In this document: piece after piece, positions 1 to 7,800 of the stretch
How the letters are laid out: every line of letters starts with the position of its first letter
How positions within the stretch are numbered: position 1 is the stretch's first letter
Assembly: GCA_964347035.1 (NCBI GenBank)
Contig: CAYFXE010000030.1
Coordinates: 1-36,761, forward strand
DNA length: 36,761 bases
Source: CAYFXE01 sp964347035
GTDB taxonomy: Bacteria; Acidobacteriota; Aminicenantia; Aminicenantales; Aminicenantaceae
Direction of reading: 5' to 3'
Notes under the pieces: model-generated
Seen by the model: only the letters and a program-made list of their open reading frames with translations
The model's database searches: none
What the model was told of the DNA's origin: nothing
Made by a program: the position numbers and the translations under genes

Positions 1-260
1 ATTTGGGGATGGATGAAGCGACCATTGAAGGCCCCGACCCAACCTACCCAGCCTTCGTAATTCGGCCTTCGAGGGGAGTCGACAAAGTCGACTTGCGAGT
101 ATGTCTGAGCTGGGGTCAGGCCTTATCCCAAGGTTTTGTCCTCGGGTACAGGGAGAGAAACAGCTTTTCCGGACGACAAGGCCTGACCCCAGCAGCAACC
201 GAGAGGGTCGAATGGAGAACGGCGTGAAAAACCTGAAGGGGAGCTAGGCCGTCCCCAAAT
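1..260. repeat. Nested inverted-repeat element (REP/MITE-like)
   Basis: Two nested inverted repeats are visible. The outer arms are ATTTGGGGATGG (1-12) and CCGTCCCCAAAT (249-260), with one mismatch. The inner arms are TGGGGTCAGGCCTT (111-124) and AAGGCCTGACCCCA (178-191), a perfect 14-bp match around a 53-nt loop. The inner core TGGGGTCAG recurs at the ends of the element at 7004-7095. Such sequences are typical of short non-autonomous elements mobilised by Y1/RAYT-type transposases, but no transposase gene lies in the window, so that link is inference. An open frame spanning 3-227 runs through the repeats and resembles no protein I know, so I treat the stretch as noncoding. The element may continue left of the window edge. 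Confidence 0.6.
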
Positions 261-314
261 ACGCATTCTTGAACTTTCATCACGGAAATAAAGCTTACCT
301 CCAACACAGATAAT

Positions 315-343
315 TTGACTATTCAGCTATATCCCATTATTTT
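315..343 (+). promoter_or_regulatory. Weak sigma-70-like promoter candidate
   Basis: TTGACT (315-320) is followed after 17 nt by TATTTT (338-343), just after the nested repeat and upstream of the zinc-ribbon remnant and the 481 gene. The -10 box is poor. This is a candidate only. Confidence 0.2.
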
Positions 344-369
344 ATAAGAAATAATCCATTGTGCGGAGA

Positions 370-467
370 AAGGGGCCATGTTATGCACGGAATCCCGATT
401 TGAAAATCCTGACAGCACCCGTTTCTGCGGCAAGTGCGGACTCTCGTCTTTGGAAGGAATGTCATAA
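370..467 (+). pseudogene. Remnant of a zinc-ribbon N-terminus (kinase-type)
   Basis: In one frame, codons 399-467 read FENPDSTRFCGKCG followed by a short tail and TAA. In another frame, 370-399 read KGPCYARNPD. Together they resemble the CxxC...NP...FCGKCG zinc ribbon that starts the kinase at 32329 (FDNPPELSFCGKCG), but with a frameshift and no kinase domain after it. There is no intact start and the segment stops just before the ribosome binding site of the 481 gene. I read it as a decayed fragment of another member of the zinc-ribbon kinase or TPR family. A chance match is possible because the fragment is short, although the spacing of the Cys pair is right. Confidence 0.45.
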
Positions 468-480
468 AAAAGGAGGAAAT

Positions 481-777
481 ATGTTTGCTCGTCTAACCAA
501 GGTTCACATCAGGATTGATAGGATTGATGAATCCATAGAACGCTATAAGAAGAGTGTTGTTCCCGCAACAAAAGCCCAAAAAGGCTTTAAGGGGCTTTAT
601 TTGCTGGTCAATCGCCAAAATGGACAAGGGATTTCCTATTCTCTTTGGGAGAAAGAGGAGGATGCCTTAGCCAACGAGAGAAATCGTTTTTACCAGGAGC
701 AGATGGCCAAATTCCTCATTTTTTTTACAAAACCTCCGATACGCGAAGGCTACGAAGTCTGCATCCAAGAATTTTGA
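481..777 (+). CDS. Small ABM/dimeric alpha-beta barrel-like protein
   Basis: A 98-residue protein. The ATG at 481 is chosen over an upstream in-frame GTG (361) because AAAGGAGG lies just before it (470-477) and because the upstream codons belong to a zinc-ribbon remnant. The N-terminal strand (FARLTKVHIRID), a middle GFKGLYLLVN strand with a Gly-rich turn, and a SYSLWEKEEDALA helix follow the layout of antibiotic-biosynthesis-monooxygenase (ABM) proteins, usually homodimers of about 100 residues. The conserved Trp before EKEEDA fits that fold. No cofactor is expected to be readable from the sequence, and members range from quinol monooxygenases to proteins with no known substrate, so no reaction is assigned. 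There is no signal peptide, so it is probably cytosolic. It is followed after 96 nt by an exported protein with its own promoter candidate. Confidence 0.65.
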   Translation: MFARLTKVHIRIDRIDESIERYKKSVVPATKAQKGFKGLYLLVNRQNGQGISYSLWEKEEDALANERNRFYQEQMAKFLIFFTKPPIREGYEVCIQEF

Positions 778-830
778 CATCCAAGAAATTCATAAGAAGC
801 AAAAGTCCTCATGACTTCCGCACTTTTTTA

Positions 831-853
831 ATACCATAAAATTTTGGTATAAT
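831..853 (+). promoter_or_regulatory. Extended -10 promoter with overlapping palindrome
   Basis: TGGTATAAT (845-853) is an extended -10 with a perfect TATAAT; the -35 region is poor. The palindrome arms ATACCA (831-836) and TGGTAT (845-850) overlap the -10 and could be an operator. The ribosome binding site CAGGAGG lies about 10 nt upstream of the ATG at 874, so the leader would be very short. Confidence 0.45.
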
Positions 854-873
854 GACCATTCCAGGAGGCTGAT

Positions 874-1707
874 ATGAAACACTCATTCATGAAAACATTA
901 TTTTTATTAGTTCTGATGATGACCTTCTTTCTTATGGGGTATTCCAAAGAAAAAACAGTCAGATGCGAATGGTCCACAACGACGCTAAACATCGATGGCT
1001 CCAGTCAGGATTGGAGAGCAGAAGAGTTGCTCTTTGAAAAAAAACTTCAAGCCGAATATGCCTTTAAAAACGATGGAGAGAATCTTTTTGCCTTGTTTAT
1101 ATTCAAAGACCCGAGATATTTAAGCTCCATTAACGCCACCGGCATGACCGTCTGGTTCAATTTAGAAGGAGAAAAGAAGAAAAAGTATGGAATAAATTTT
1201 GCAAAAATAAAGGTGAAAGCTGACCAGTTTATCGCCTTTGTGGAACAGAGAGAGGGCCCTCTTTCTGAACAGAAGAAGAACAACATCCACCAGAATCCCT
1301 ATTATTTTCTCCATAACGTCAGGGTTATCACAAAGGAGAAATCAGAAGCTAAAACCTCGACAGGTGAGGAGATTAAGCAAGCCATATTCAGGTCAGCCCA
1401 GCAGGAAAATGGCATTGTCTACGAATTTTCGATTCCTCTGGAGAGAAAGATAGAGAAAGCACCCGGTGTTGGAGCAGAACCTGGAGAACTGATCAAGGTC
1501 TGTTTTGAATGGGGAGGCTTAACAGACCAGATGAAAGCAGCTAGAGCGGCCAGAGGTCAGGGCAGCAGCGGCAGTCCAATGAGTCCTGCAGTGCGCCCTA
1601 CAGAAGCCATGGACACAGGCACAGGAGCGGGAGCAATGCCGAGGGTAAGAGGAACGCCGAAAAAATATAGTTTCTGGGTGAACGTCCAGCTCGCCAAGAG
1701 TCAGTAA
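874..1707 (+). CDS. Exported CBM9/DOMON-like domain protein
   Basis: A 277-residue protein with an N-terminal signal segment (Met-Lys start, then FLLVLMMTFFLMGY to about residue 23), so it is likely secreted or periplasmic. The mature part (TTLNIDGSSQDW, then FAFKND/LFALFIFKDP-type strands, then GMTVWFNLEG) matches the usual pattern of carbohydrate-binding module family 9-like domains: an opening 'IDG...DW', a 'dd..Ly.a..v.D' strand and a 'vwid' strand. The C-terminal 60 residues are rich in Gly, Ala, Pro and Ser, a linker-like region, and end in a YSFWVNVQLA strand. The ATG is supported by AGGAGG upstream. The ligand is unknown; many such domains sit on sugar-active or redox proteins, but no catalytic domain is present here. 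I recognise the fold type rather than a named gene. Confidence 0.6.
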   Translation: MKHSFMKTLFLLVLMMTFFLMGYSKEKTVRCEWSTTTLNIDGSSQDWRAEELLFEKKLQAEYAFKNDGENLFALFIFKDPRYLSSINATGMTVWFNLEGEKKKKYGINFAKIKVKADQFIAFVEQREGPLSEQKKNNIHQNPYYFLHNVRVITKEKSEAKTSTGEEIKQAIFRSAQQENGIVYEFSIPLERKIEKAPGVGAEPGELIKVCFEWGGLTDQMKAARAARGQGSSGSPMSPAVRPTEAMDTGTGAGAMPRVRGTPKKYSFWVNVQLAKSQ

Positions 1708-1744
1708 GTCAGTAACACAGTGATACAGTGACCCAGTCACTCAG
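1698..1744. repeat. Degenerate CAGTGA/CAGTAA short tandem run
   Basis: Starting in the last codons of the 874 gene, the sequence repeats variants of a 6-9 nt unit (TCAGTAAG, TCAGTAAC, ACAGTGAT, ACAGTGAC, CCAGTCAC). It ends beside a hairpin repeat at 1762. Its function is unknown; it could be a remnant of slippage or part of a larger intergenic repeat. Confidence 0.4.
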
Positions 1745-1761
1745 CCACCCCTGCTTTCTGT

Positions 1762-1787
1762 CGTCATTCCTGTGTAAACAGGAATCC
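1762..1787. repeat. Hairpin repeat of the GTCATTCCTG family, copy A
   Basis: CGTCATTCCTGTGTAAACAG followed by GAATCC forms ATTCCTG/CAGGAAT arms around a short loop. It is the same family as the four units at 10128-10311. Such elements are common as intergenic REP-like hairpins in many bacteria; here it lies between the 874 gene and glycerate kinase. Confidence 0.6.
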
Positions 1788-1865
1788 AAAAATAAGAAGA
1801 ATTTCACTCCTGCGGCATCTGTGCCCACGGAAGAAGGTGGAGAGCGAGAGGAATCGCTTTGACCG

Positions 1866-3194
1866 ATGGATACGATTCAACTCCGGAAAGATGCAACGGA
1901 AATTTTTCTCTCTGGTGTAAAAGCTGTTGATCCTGTCAACGCTGTTGAGCGCCACTTCCAGCTCCAGAACGGAAAATTGATCGTGGGGGATCAATCCTAT
2001 AATCTGACTGATTATGAAGATGTTTATATAATCGGCGCCGGAAAAGCCTCGGCGGCCATGGCCCAGCCTCTTGAGGACCTCATTGGTGACAGGTTGAAAG
2101 CCGGTCTCATCCTGGTCAAGTATAAACACGCTGTTCCTCTTAAAAAAGTCCACATCATCGAAGCTGGTCATCCAGTACCAGATCAAGCCGGTCTTGATGG
2201 AGCCCAAAAGGTTATCGAGCTTGTTGAGAAAACGTCTGACAGGGATCTTGTTTTTTGCTTGATCTCAGGGGGAGGATCGGCATTGCTTCCCAGTCCTGTG
2301 GAAGGCTTAACCATGGAGGATAAGCAGTCGACAACCCAGATCCTCCTGGAATCCGGGGCTACCATTCATGAAATCAATGCTGTCCGAAAGCATATATCCC
2401 GGGTTAAAGGCGGGCGCTTGGCCCGACTGGCCTATCCCTCTCCGTTAATATCCCTGATTCTTTCCGATGTCATAGGAGACAATCTGGACAGCATCGCCTC
2501 TGGACCGACCGTTCCGGATAACACCACTTTCAGTGATTGCCTTCGAGTTTTAGAAAAATATAACATCAGAGATAAAATTCCTCCTCCAGTGCTTGATCAT
2601 CTAGAAAGAGGGGCGCGAGGAGAGATTGAGGAAACTCCCAAACCCGATGATCCGGCCTTTAAGCAGACACAGAATCTTATCATCGGTAGTAATATCTTAG
2701 CAGTCACGGCAGCAAAAGCCAAGGCCGATGAATTGGGGTATAACAGTCTGATCCTCTCGACGTTCATCGAAGGAGAGACGAAAGACGTGGCTAAAGTCCA
2801 CGCGGCCATTGCTAAGGAGATTATGACCAGAGACTTTCCCATCAGCAGGCCGGCCTGTGTTATCTCCGGTGGTGAGACGACAGTCACCATTAGGGGGAAG
2901 GGACTCGGTGGTCGTAATCAAGAATTTGCTCTTGCTGCGGCCATCGATATTGACGGATGGAAAGAGGTTGTGATTTTGAGCGGGGGGACGGATGGAACCG
3001 ATGGCCCGACAGATGCGGCCGGTGCTATCGTCGATGGATCTACGGTGAGCCGGTCAGAGTCGTTGGAAATGGACCCAGAACATTATCTTAGGGATAACGA
3101 TTCTTACCATTTCTTCCAGAAATTGGATGATCTGCTGATCACAGGACCTACATTCACCAATGTCATGGATTTGAGGTTGGTGATGGTCGGTTGA
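1866..3194 (+). CDS. Glycerate 2-kinase (DUF4147 + MOFRL domains)
   Basis: This 442-residue protein is a MOFRL-type glycerate kinase (GckA/TtuD group), which phosphorylates D-glycerate with ATP to 2-phosphoglycerate in the cytosol. Seen in the sequence: IGAGKAS (about residues 56-62), LISGGGSALL (about 132-141), the KHISRVKGGRLA segment, SDVIGDNLDSIASGPTV, and the C-terminal MOFRL region starting near residue 331 (CVISGGETT, GLGGRNQEFALAAA, LSGGTDGTDGPTDAAGA). These are the family hallmarks, and the length is normal. Pyruvate kinase starts 12 nt downstream on the same strand, so the two are almost surely co-transcribed; only enolase is missing between their reactions. The ATG at 1866 has an AGAGGAA upstream at a rather long spacing. 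Substrate preference (glycerate versus hydroxypyruvate-linked roles) is from the family, not tested. Confidence 0.92.
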   Translation: MDTIQLRKDATEIFLSGVKAVDPVNAVERHFQLQNGKLIVGDQSYNLTDYEDVYIIGAGKASAAMAQPLEDLIGDRLKAGLILVKYKHAVPLKKVHIIEAGHPVPDQAGLDGAQKVIELVEKTSDRDLVFCLISGGGSALLPSPVEGLTMEDKQSTTQILLESGATIHEINAVRKHISRVKGGRLARLAYPSPLISLILSDVIGDNLDSIASGPTVPDNTTFSDCLRVLEKYNIRDKIPPPVLDHLERGARGEIEETPKPDDPAFKQTQNLIIGSNILAVTAAKAKADELGYNSLILSTFIEGETKDVAKVHAAIAKEIMTRDFPISRPACVISGGETTVTIRGKGLGGRNQEFALAAAIDIDGWKEVVILSGGTDGTDGPTDAAGAIVDGSTVSRSESLEMDPEHYLRDNDSYHFFQKLDDLLITGPTFTNVMDLRLVMVG

Positions 3195-3206
3195 AAGGAA
3201 GAAGAA

Positions 3207-4619
3207 GTGCCGAAAACAAAGATTGTCTGCACGATTGGCCCGGCATCGCATTCACCGGCAATACTAGAGCGATTGATCCAAGCGGGTATGAATGTGGCCC
3301 GGTTGAACTTTTCCCATGGATCCCATGCCAGCCATAAGGAGATTATCGGTCATATTCGTCGTCTTGCAGCACGCCTAACCCGGCCCGTCGCTGTACTTCA
3401 AGATTTATCCGGCCCAAAGATCAGGATCGGTCAAATCGAAAAGGACGAGGTTTCCCTTCGTTCAGGAGACATGTTCACCCTGACAAACAGGCAGGTTCCC
3501 GGCGATGAACGGGAGGTTTCTGTAGGGTATAAAGACCTTCCAAAAGATGTTCAATCTGGGGATACATTGCTGCTGAGCGACGGAGCATTGGAACTGGAGG
3601 TCGTGGAAACAAATTTTCAGGACATCAAATGCCGAGTCATCGTGGGTGGGCCTCTCAGTTCCTTCAAAGGAATCAATCTTCCGACAAGCTCCCTCAAGAT
3701 TCCCATCTTAACAGATAAGGATAAGAAGGATTTGGCTTTCGGTATCCAACAACAGGTGGATTATGTGGCGCTCTCGTTTGTGAGGACAGCAGCTGATGTG
3801 ATCGAGGCAAAACGCCTCATAAAGAAGAATGATCGTGCTATTCCTGTCATCGCTAAAATCGAAAAGCACGAAGCTGTCTCGAACATCGATGAGATCATCC
3901 CAGAAGTGGATGGAATCATGGTGGCCAGAGGGGATCTTGGTGTCGAGACTCCCTTGGAAAAGGTGCCTTTGGTCCAGAAAATGCTCATCCAGAAATCGAA
4001 TCAAGCTGGTAAACCTGTGATAACCGCTACACAAATGCTGCGCTCGATGGTCGAGAATCCTCGACCCACCCGAGCCGAGGTGACTGACGTGGCCAATGCC
4101 ATACTCGATGGTACGGACGCTGTCATGCTTTCTGAGGAATCGGCCACGGGGAAATATCCGGTCGAGGCTGTTTCTATGATGAGCAAGATTGCGGAGGATG
4201 CTGAGTCAGGCGTTCCTTACGAGACCTGGCCGCAGCGGGTTGAAGCCAAGGGAGAAAAGTCGATACCCGAGGCTGTCGGGCAGGCCGCCTGTAAGCTGGC
4301 CGAGAGCATAAACGCCGCTTGCATCATCACCTTTACTCAATCTGGGAGCACGGCCCAGCTTGTCTCGAAATATCGACCTCAGCGGCCGATCCTGGCTCCA
4401 ACGCCTTTGGAACGAACCTACCGCCGTCTAGCGCTCAACTGGGGTGTGATTCCACTCCAGTGTGAGGATTCCGATAATACAGATGAGATGATGAAGACAA
4501 CATTCCAGTCTGTGCTCGAATCTGGACTGGTTAAACGGGGACAGAAGGTCGTCGTCACGGCTGGAGTCCCGGTGGGCGTGCCGGGAACGACAAACTTGGT
4601 CAAAGCCGAAATCTTGTGA
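3207..4619 (+). CDS. pyk: Pyruvate kinase
   Basis: A 470-residue pyruvate kinase, which converts PEP and ADP to pyruvate and ATP. It starts with GTG (3207), preceded by AAGGAAGAAG, and the product begins PKTKIVCTIGPAS, the usual N-terminus. Visible motifs: RLNFSHG (substrate/K+ site), LQDLSGPKIRIG, the catalytic lysine segment AKIEKHEA (about residue 218), MVARGDLGVE (metal-binding, about 237-246), and TATQMLRSM followed by PTRAEVTDVANAILDGTDAVMLSEE. The beta-barrel B domain sits between, and the C-terminal allosteric domain is normal length; there is no extra PEP-utiliser domain. It follows glycerate 2-kinase by 12 nt, so the pair forms a lower-glycolysis/glycerate utilisation unit. The FAD oxidoreductase starts 37 nt downstream and may be in the same transcript. 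Confidence 0.96.
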   Translation: MPKTKIVCTIGPASHSPAILERLIQAGMNVARLNFSHGSHASHKEIIGHIRRLAARLTRPVAVLQDLSGPKIRIGQIEKDEVSLRSGDMFTLTNRQVPGDEREVSVGYKDLPKDVQSGDTLLLSDGALELEVVETNFQDIKCRVIVGGPLSSFKGINLPTSSLKIPILTDKDKKDLAFGIQQQVDYVALSFVRTAADVIEAKRLIKKNDRAIPVIAKIEKHEAVSNIDEIIPEVDGIMVARGDLGVETPLEKVPLVQKMLIQKSNQAGKPVITATQMLRSMVENPRPTRAEVTDVANAILDGTDAVMLSEESATGKYPVEAVSMMSKIAEDAESGVPYETWPQRVEAKGEKSIPEAVGQAACKLAESINAACIITFTQSGSTAQLVSKYRPQRPILAPTPLERTYRRLALNWGVIPLQCEDSDNTDEMMKTTFQSVLESGLVKRGQKVVVTAGVPVGVPGTTNLVKAEIL

Positions 4620-4656
4620 TAAGGCATTTTATCTTATTAAAAAAGGAGGGAATTCG

Positions 4657-6291
4657 ATGTCTACCAAGGGTATCGAAAGAAGAGATTTTTTGAAATCATT
4701 ATTGGCCGGGATTCCTGTCCTGGCTTTGGATTGGGATTCGTTTCCGCGAGGAGACAAGAAAAACACGGATTCAAACGAGTTTGATGCCGTGATTATCGGA
4801 TCCGGTCTCGGTGGTTTGAGTTGTGCGGCGGCCTTTGCCCGACAAGGATTTAAGGCGCTGGTTCTCGAGCAGCACTATGTCCCGGGTGGGTACGCCACGA
4901 CGTTCAAGCGGCCAGGGGGCTTTGTCTTCGATGTTTCGCTTCACTCGACCGTTGTCGGGGAGCGGGAAGGCATCCACAACTTGATCCCTGGTTTTCCCGA
5001 AATCAAGGATGTCGAGTTTGTGCCCCACCACGTACTTTACCGGGCTATTTTTCCCGAGCATGATATCAGAGTCCCGGCCAAGGATGTCGATGGTTACATC
5101 AAAATGCTCGTCAATTACTTTCCTGAGGAGAAAGAGGGTATTGTTGGGATTTTCGAGGATATGCGTGGTCTGACGAATGACATCAATAAATACCAGAGTG
5201 CTGGGGGAAAAGTCGATATGAGCCGGTTTCCGGCGGATTTTCCTTATCTCTTCAAAAGCTTTAACAAGACCTGGGGGCAGCTCCAGGACACCCGGATCAA
5301 AAATCCAAAACTTAAAGCCATCGTCTCAGGTTTATGGGGATATTTCGGGCTTCCGCCCTCAAAACTGGCCAGCTTTTATTATGCGATGCCCTTGATCGGA
5401 TACCTTCATGAGGGAGGCTACTATCCCATAGGAAAATCACAGAATCTCAGTGATGCCTTCGTCAAATTCATCGAAGACAACGGTGGAAAGGTGAAACTAA
5501 GGTCTCGCGTGGAGAAGATCTTGGTCAAAGACCAGACAGCATACGGTGTGAAAACCAAGGATGGTGCAGAATACAAAGGAAAAGTTGTCGTGTCCAATGC
5601 CAATGCCTATGACACATATACTGTCATGATGACGGAGGATGAGCATCTCAAAGATTTGAAAGCGAGGATGGACAAGTTGAGTATCAGCTTCTCCAGCTTT
5701 CAGGTCTTTCTGGGATTGAAAAAAGACTTGGTTAGTGAGATCGGGATAAAAGACACAGAAATTTTCTTTTATCCGGATTACGATCATGAAGCGGGCTACA
5801 AAGCGGCCCTTAACGCCGATGTCGAAAACTCAGGCTACGGATTAACGCTGTATGACAACCTGTATAAGGGATATTCTCCTGAAGGGAAAAATATTGTCAA
5901 TATCATGATTACTCAGGGTTATGATCACTGGGAAAAGTATGAAGCTGATTACTGGAAGGGAAACAAAGCCGAGTACAAGAAAGAGAAGGGGAGGATGGCA
6001 GATATCCTGATCAGTCAGGTGGAAGAAACACTTCTCCCTGGACTTTCGGAGGCGATCGAGGTCAAGGAAATCGGAACTCCCTTGACGAATATCCGGTATA
6101 CCAGCAATACGCATGGGGCCATATACGGTTGGGATCAAACTCTGGATAACACTGGTCCGAGGCGCTTCCCTCATTCAACACCGATAAAAAACCTTTACCT
6201 TTCAGGAGCCTGGACAAGCCCCGGCCACGGTTACTCAGCTGTGCTGTGGAGTGGAGTGGAATGTTTCGGGGAAATCATGAAGAGTTGGTAG
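4657..6291 (+). CDS. Tat-exported FAD-dependent oxidoreductase (phytoene desaturase/retinol saturase-like)
   Basis: 544 residues. The N-terminus has a twin-arginine motif (RRDFLKSLLAG, residues 9-19) followed by a short hydrophobic run, so export of the folded flavoprotein is likely. The dinucleotide-binding motif VIIGSGLGGLSCAAA starts near residue 46, followed by LEQHYVPGGYATTF, typical of the carotenoid desaturase / all-trans-retinol 13,14-reductase branch of amine-oxidase-like flavoproteins. The C-terminal FAD contact LYLSGAWTSPGHG lies near residue 513. The start is supported by AAAGGAGGG upstream. The reaction is probably saturation or desaturation of an isoprenoid-like lipid, but the substrate is not readable. 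It follows pyruvate kinase by 37 nt on the same strand; a functional link to that gene is not obvious. The next gene is convergent after 30 nt, and I see no strong terminator between them. Confidence 0.8.
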   Translation: MSTKGIERRDFLKSLLAGIPVLALDWDSFPRGDKKNTDSNEFDAVIIGSGLGGLSCAAAFARQGFKALVLEQHYVPGGYATTFKRPGGFVFDVSLHSTVVGEREGIHNLIPGFPEIKDVEFVPHHVLYRAIFPEHDIRVPAKDVDGYIKMLVNYFPEEKEGIVGIFEDMRGLTNDINKYQSAGGKVDMSRFPADFPYLFKSFNKTWGQLQDTRIKNPKLKAIVSGLWGYFGLPPSKLASFYYAMPLIGYLHEGGYYPIGKSQNLSDAFVKFIEDNGGKVKLRSRVEKILVKDQTAYGVKTKDGAEYKGKVVVSNANAYDTYTVMMTEDEHLKDLKARMDKLSISFSSFQVFLGLKKDLVSEIGIKDTEIFFYPDYDHEAGYKAALNADVENSGYGLTLYDNLYKGYSPEGKNIVNIMITQGYDHWEKYEADYWKGNKAEYKKEKGRMADILISQVEETLLPGLSEAIEVKEIGTPLTNIRYTSNTHGAIYGWDQTLDNTGPRRFPHSTPIKNLYLSGAWTSPGHGYSAVLWSGVECFGEIMKSW

Positions 6292-6321
6292 GATCCCTCT
6301 GCGTTGTGGATTTACCTAAGC

Positions 6322-6981
6322 TCAGATTTTAAAGGTTAGCTGGCTCGGTTTGTTTTGGCTGATTTTTTGGTAATGTTCTGAAAAATTGAGCATCTCGAGC
6401 AGGCTCTGTCCCTGCTCCATTCGTTTAAAGATTTGTTCCTCTATTTTCTGTATAGCCAACCCCGCTTCCACGATGTCCTTCATCTCTTCTTCAGCCATAA
6501 CAACGATTCCGTCATCATCTCCGAAGACGATATCACCGGGGGCGACAGGGACACCACCACACTGGATTTTAGTCTGTGTCTGAAAAATCTGGGAGGCTGT
6601 ACCGGCCATCGGAGTGATAAAGCGGGCGTAGACAGGAAGAGGGATCTCCTGGATCTGTTTTGTGTCCCTAAAACCTCCGTCGACGATGATTCCCCCGAGT
6701 CCTCTCCGCAGGGCTTCCATAGTAATAAGCTCTCCTGCTAGAGCGACCTGCTTGTTTCCAGACTCGATCACCAACACTTCATCTTCCTTTGCCTCATCCA
6801 GAGCTTTGATGACCATCAAGAAGTCTTCGCGGCAACGGACCGTATGGGCTCTCCCGATCAGCTTTTTTCCTGGGTTCAGGGGGCAGATTCCAGCATCCAT
6901 CACCCTTATGTCTTTTTTAGCATCACACAGGCAGGCTGTATCCAGGCGTTCAAACCGTGTTTTCCATCTTTGAAAATCCAT
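6322..6981 (-). CDS. RraA family protein (HMG/oxaloacetate aldolase-like)
   Basis: A 219-residue member of the RraA fold. In this family, catalytic members are 4-hydroxy-4-methyl-2-oxoglutarate aldolases that release pyruvate and often decarboxylate oxaloacetate, while RraA itself inhibits RNase E. The signature GGIIVDGGFRDTKQI gives the Arg105-Asp106 pair that catalytic members need for substrate and metal binding, and the VIESGNKQVALAGELI segment matches the conserved 'A..Gell' helix. The presence of the Arg-Asp pair favours an enzyme over a pure RNase E regulator, though many family members are unassigned. A strong ribosome binding site (AAAGGAGG) precedes the ATG at 6981. The gene lies downstream of the MBL-fold gene on the same strand, but a 92-bp inverted-repeat element sits between them and may separate their expression. 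Confidence 0.8.
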   Translation of the reverse strand: MDFQRWKTRFERLDTACLCDAKKDIRVMDAGICPLNPGKKLIGRAHTVRCREDFLMVIKALDEAKEDEVLVIESGNKQVALAGELITMEALRRGLGGIIVDGGFRDTKQIQEIPLPVYARFITPMAGTASQIFQTQTKIQCGGVPVAPGDIVFGDDDGIVVMAEEEMKDIVEAGLAIQKIEEQIFKRMEQGQSLLEMLNFSEHYQKISQNKPSQLTFKI

Positions 6982-7003
6982 GATGCCTCCTTTTTCGCCA
7001 CAA

Positions 7004-7095
7004 ATTGGGGTCAGACTTTGAAAACTTGAGTTTTTTATTTCGATTCATTAGGCCATATCTGTACAAAATTCAAGTTTTCAAAGTCTGACCCCAAT
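7004..7095. mobile_element. MITE-like element with perfect 25-bp terminal inverted repeats
   Basis: Positions 7004-7028 and 7071-7095 are exact reverse complements over 25 bp, starting ATTGGGGTCAGACTTTG and ending CAAAGTCTGACCCCAAT, with a 42-nt AT-rich loop. The ends share the TGGGGTCAG core with the element at 111-191. The size, perfect arms and intergenic position fit a non-autonomous element moved by a Y1/RAYT-type transposase (inference; no such gene in the window). As RNA it would form a very stable hairpin between the MBL gene and rraA-like gene. In the loop, on the minus strand, TTGAAT (7073-7068) and TAATGA (7050-7045) are 17 nt apart and could act as a weak promoter for the RraA-family gene. 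Confidence 0.7.
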
Positions 7096-7104
7096 CTTGA
7101 TTAT

Positions 7105-7746
7105 CTAAGATGAAAGCCACAGCACATCGCCGCACAGGTCGGGAGGGTGGGGCTTTGAGGAGAACACGGCAAATTCCTCCTTTTCCTTTTTCAGAATAGT
7201 GGAATCGCCATGACCTGGGAAGACGAGAACATCATCAGGCAAGACAAAAATTTTAGATTTTAAATTCTCTACGATTATCTTGAAATCTGCCGGAGTCTGA
7301 GTTTTTCCTGGACCTCTTGGAAACAAGGTGTCTCCAGATATTAAATAGCGGCCGGTGAGAAAACAGATACTGCCAGGCGTATGACCGGGAGTGTGGAGAA
7401 CCTTAAGTTCGATCCTGCCAAAAGAAACTGTGTCTTCGTTTTCCAGGAAAATATCAGGTGATAGAGGCAATCTTCTCGAGTCGGCTGGATGAGCCGCGAC
7501 AGGGATATCCAGCTCTGATTTGAGCTCTAGGAGAACTCCAGTGTGGTCCATATGACTGTGGCTCATCAAAATGTATCTAGGAATGGTGTCTTTTAACCTT
7601 TCAACAATTCTCTTTCCCTGCCCAGGCGCGTCGATCAACACCGCCTCATTCGTGGTTTTGCATGTAATTATATAGGCGTTAGTCCCGAAGGGTGTTGTTT
7701 CGAGCTGCCTTATCTGAAGCGTGGTGTCTTCGGCGACGATGGACAT
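7105..7746 (-). CDS. MBL-fold metallohydrolase (glyoxalase II-like)
   Basis: A 213-residue metallo-beta-lactamase fold hydrolase. All metal ligands of the group are visible: HSHMDH (His63, His65, Asp67, His68), HTPGHTPGS (His122), SGDTLF (Asp139) and FPGHGD (His179). The pattern matches the hydroxyacylglutathione hydrolase / small MBL hydrolase branch, which binds two Zn or Fe ions and cleaves thioesters or similar bonds in the cytosol; the exact substrate is unknown. It lacks a rhodanese or other extra domain. The ATG at 7746 has AAGGA upstream. An excellent sigma-70 promoter (TTGACA, 18 nt, TATAAT) lies about 55 nt upstream on the same strand. The RraA-family gene lies downstream after the inverted-repeat element. 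Confidence 0.85.
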   Translation of the reverse strand: MSIVAEDTTLQIRQLETTPFGTNAYIITCKTTNEAVLIDAPGQGKRIVERLKDTIPRYILMSHSHMDHTGVLLELKSELDIPVAAHPADSRRLPLSPDIFLENEDTVSFGRIELKVLHTPGHTPGSICFLTGRYLISGDTLFPRGPGKTQTPADFKIIVENLKSKIFVLPDDVLVFPGHGDSTILKKEKEEFAVFSSKPHPPDLCGDVLWLSS

Positions 7747-7800
7747 CGAGGTTATTCCTTATAGACTATCATTGAAAATTCTCTCCTAAGGGGACACAAG

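Noticed and set aside
3..227. 74-codon plus-strand open frame at the window start
   Set aside because: It runs through the inverted-repeat element, has no ribosome binding site and resembles no family.
6292..6321. Bidirectional terminator between convergent genes
   Set aside because: No clear stem and T-run is visible in the 30-bp spacer.
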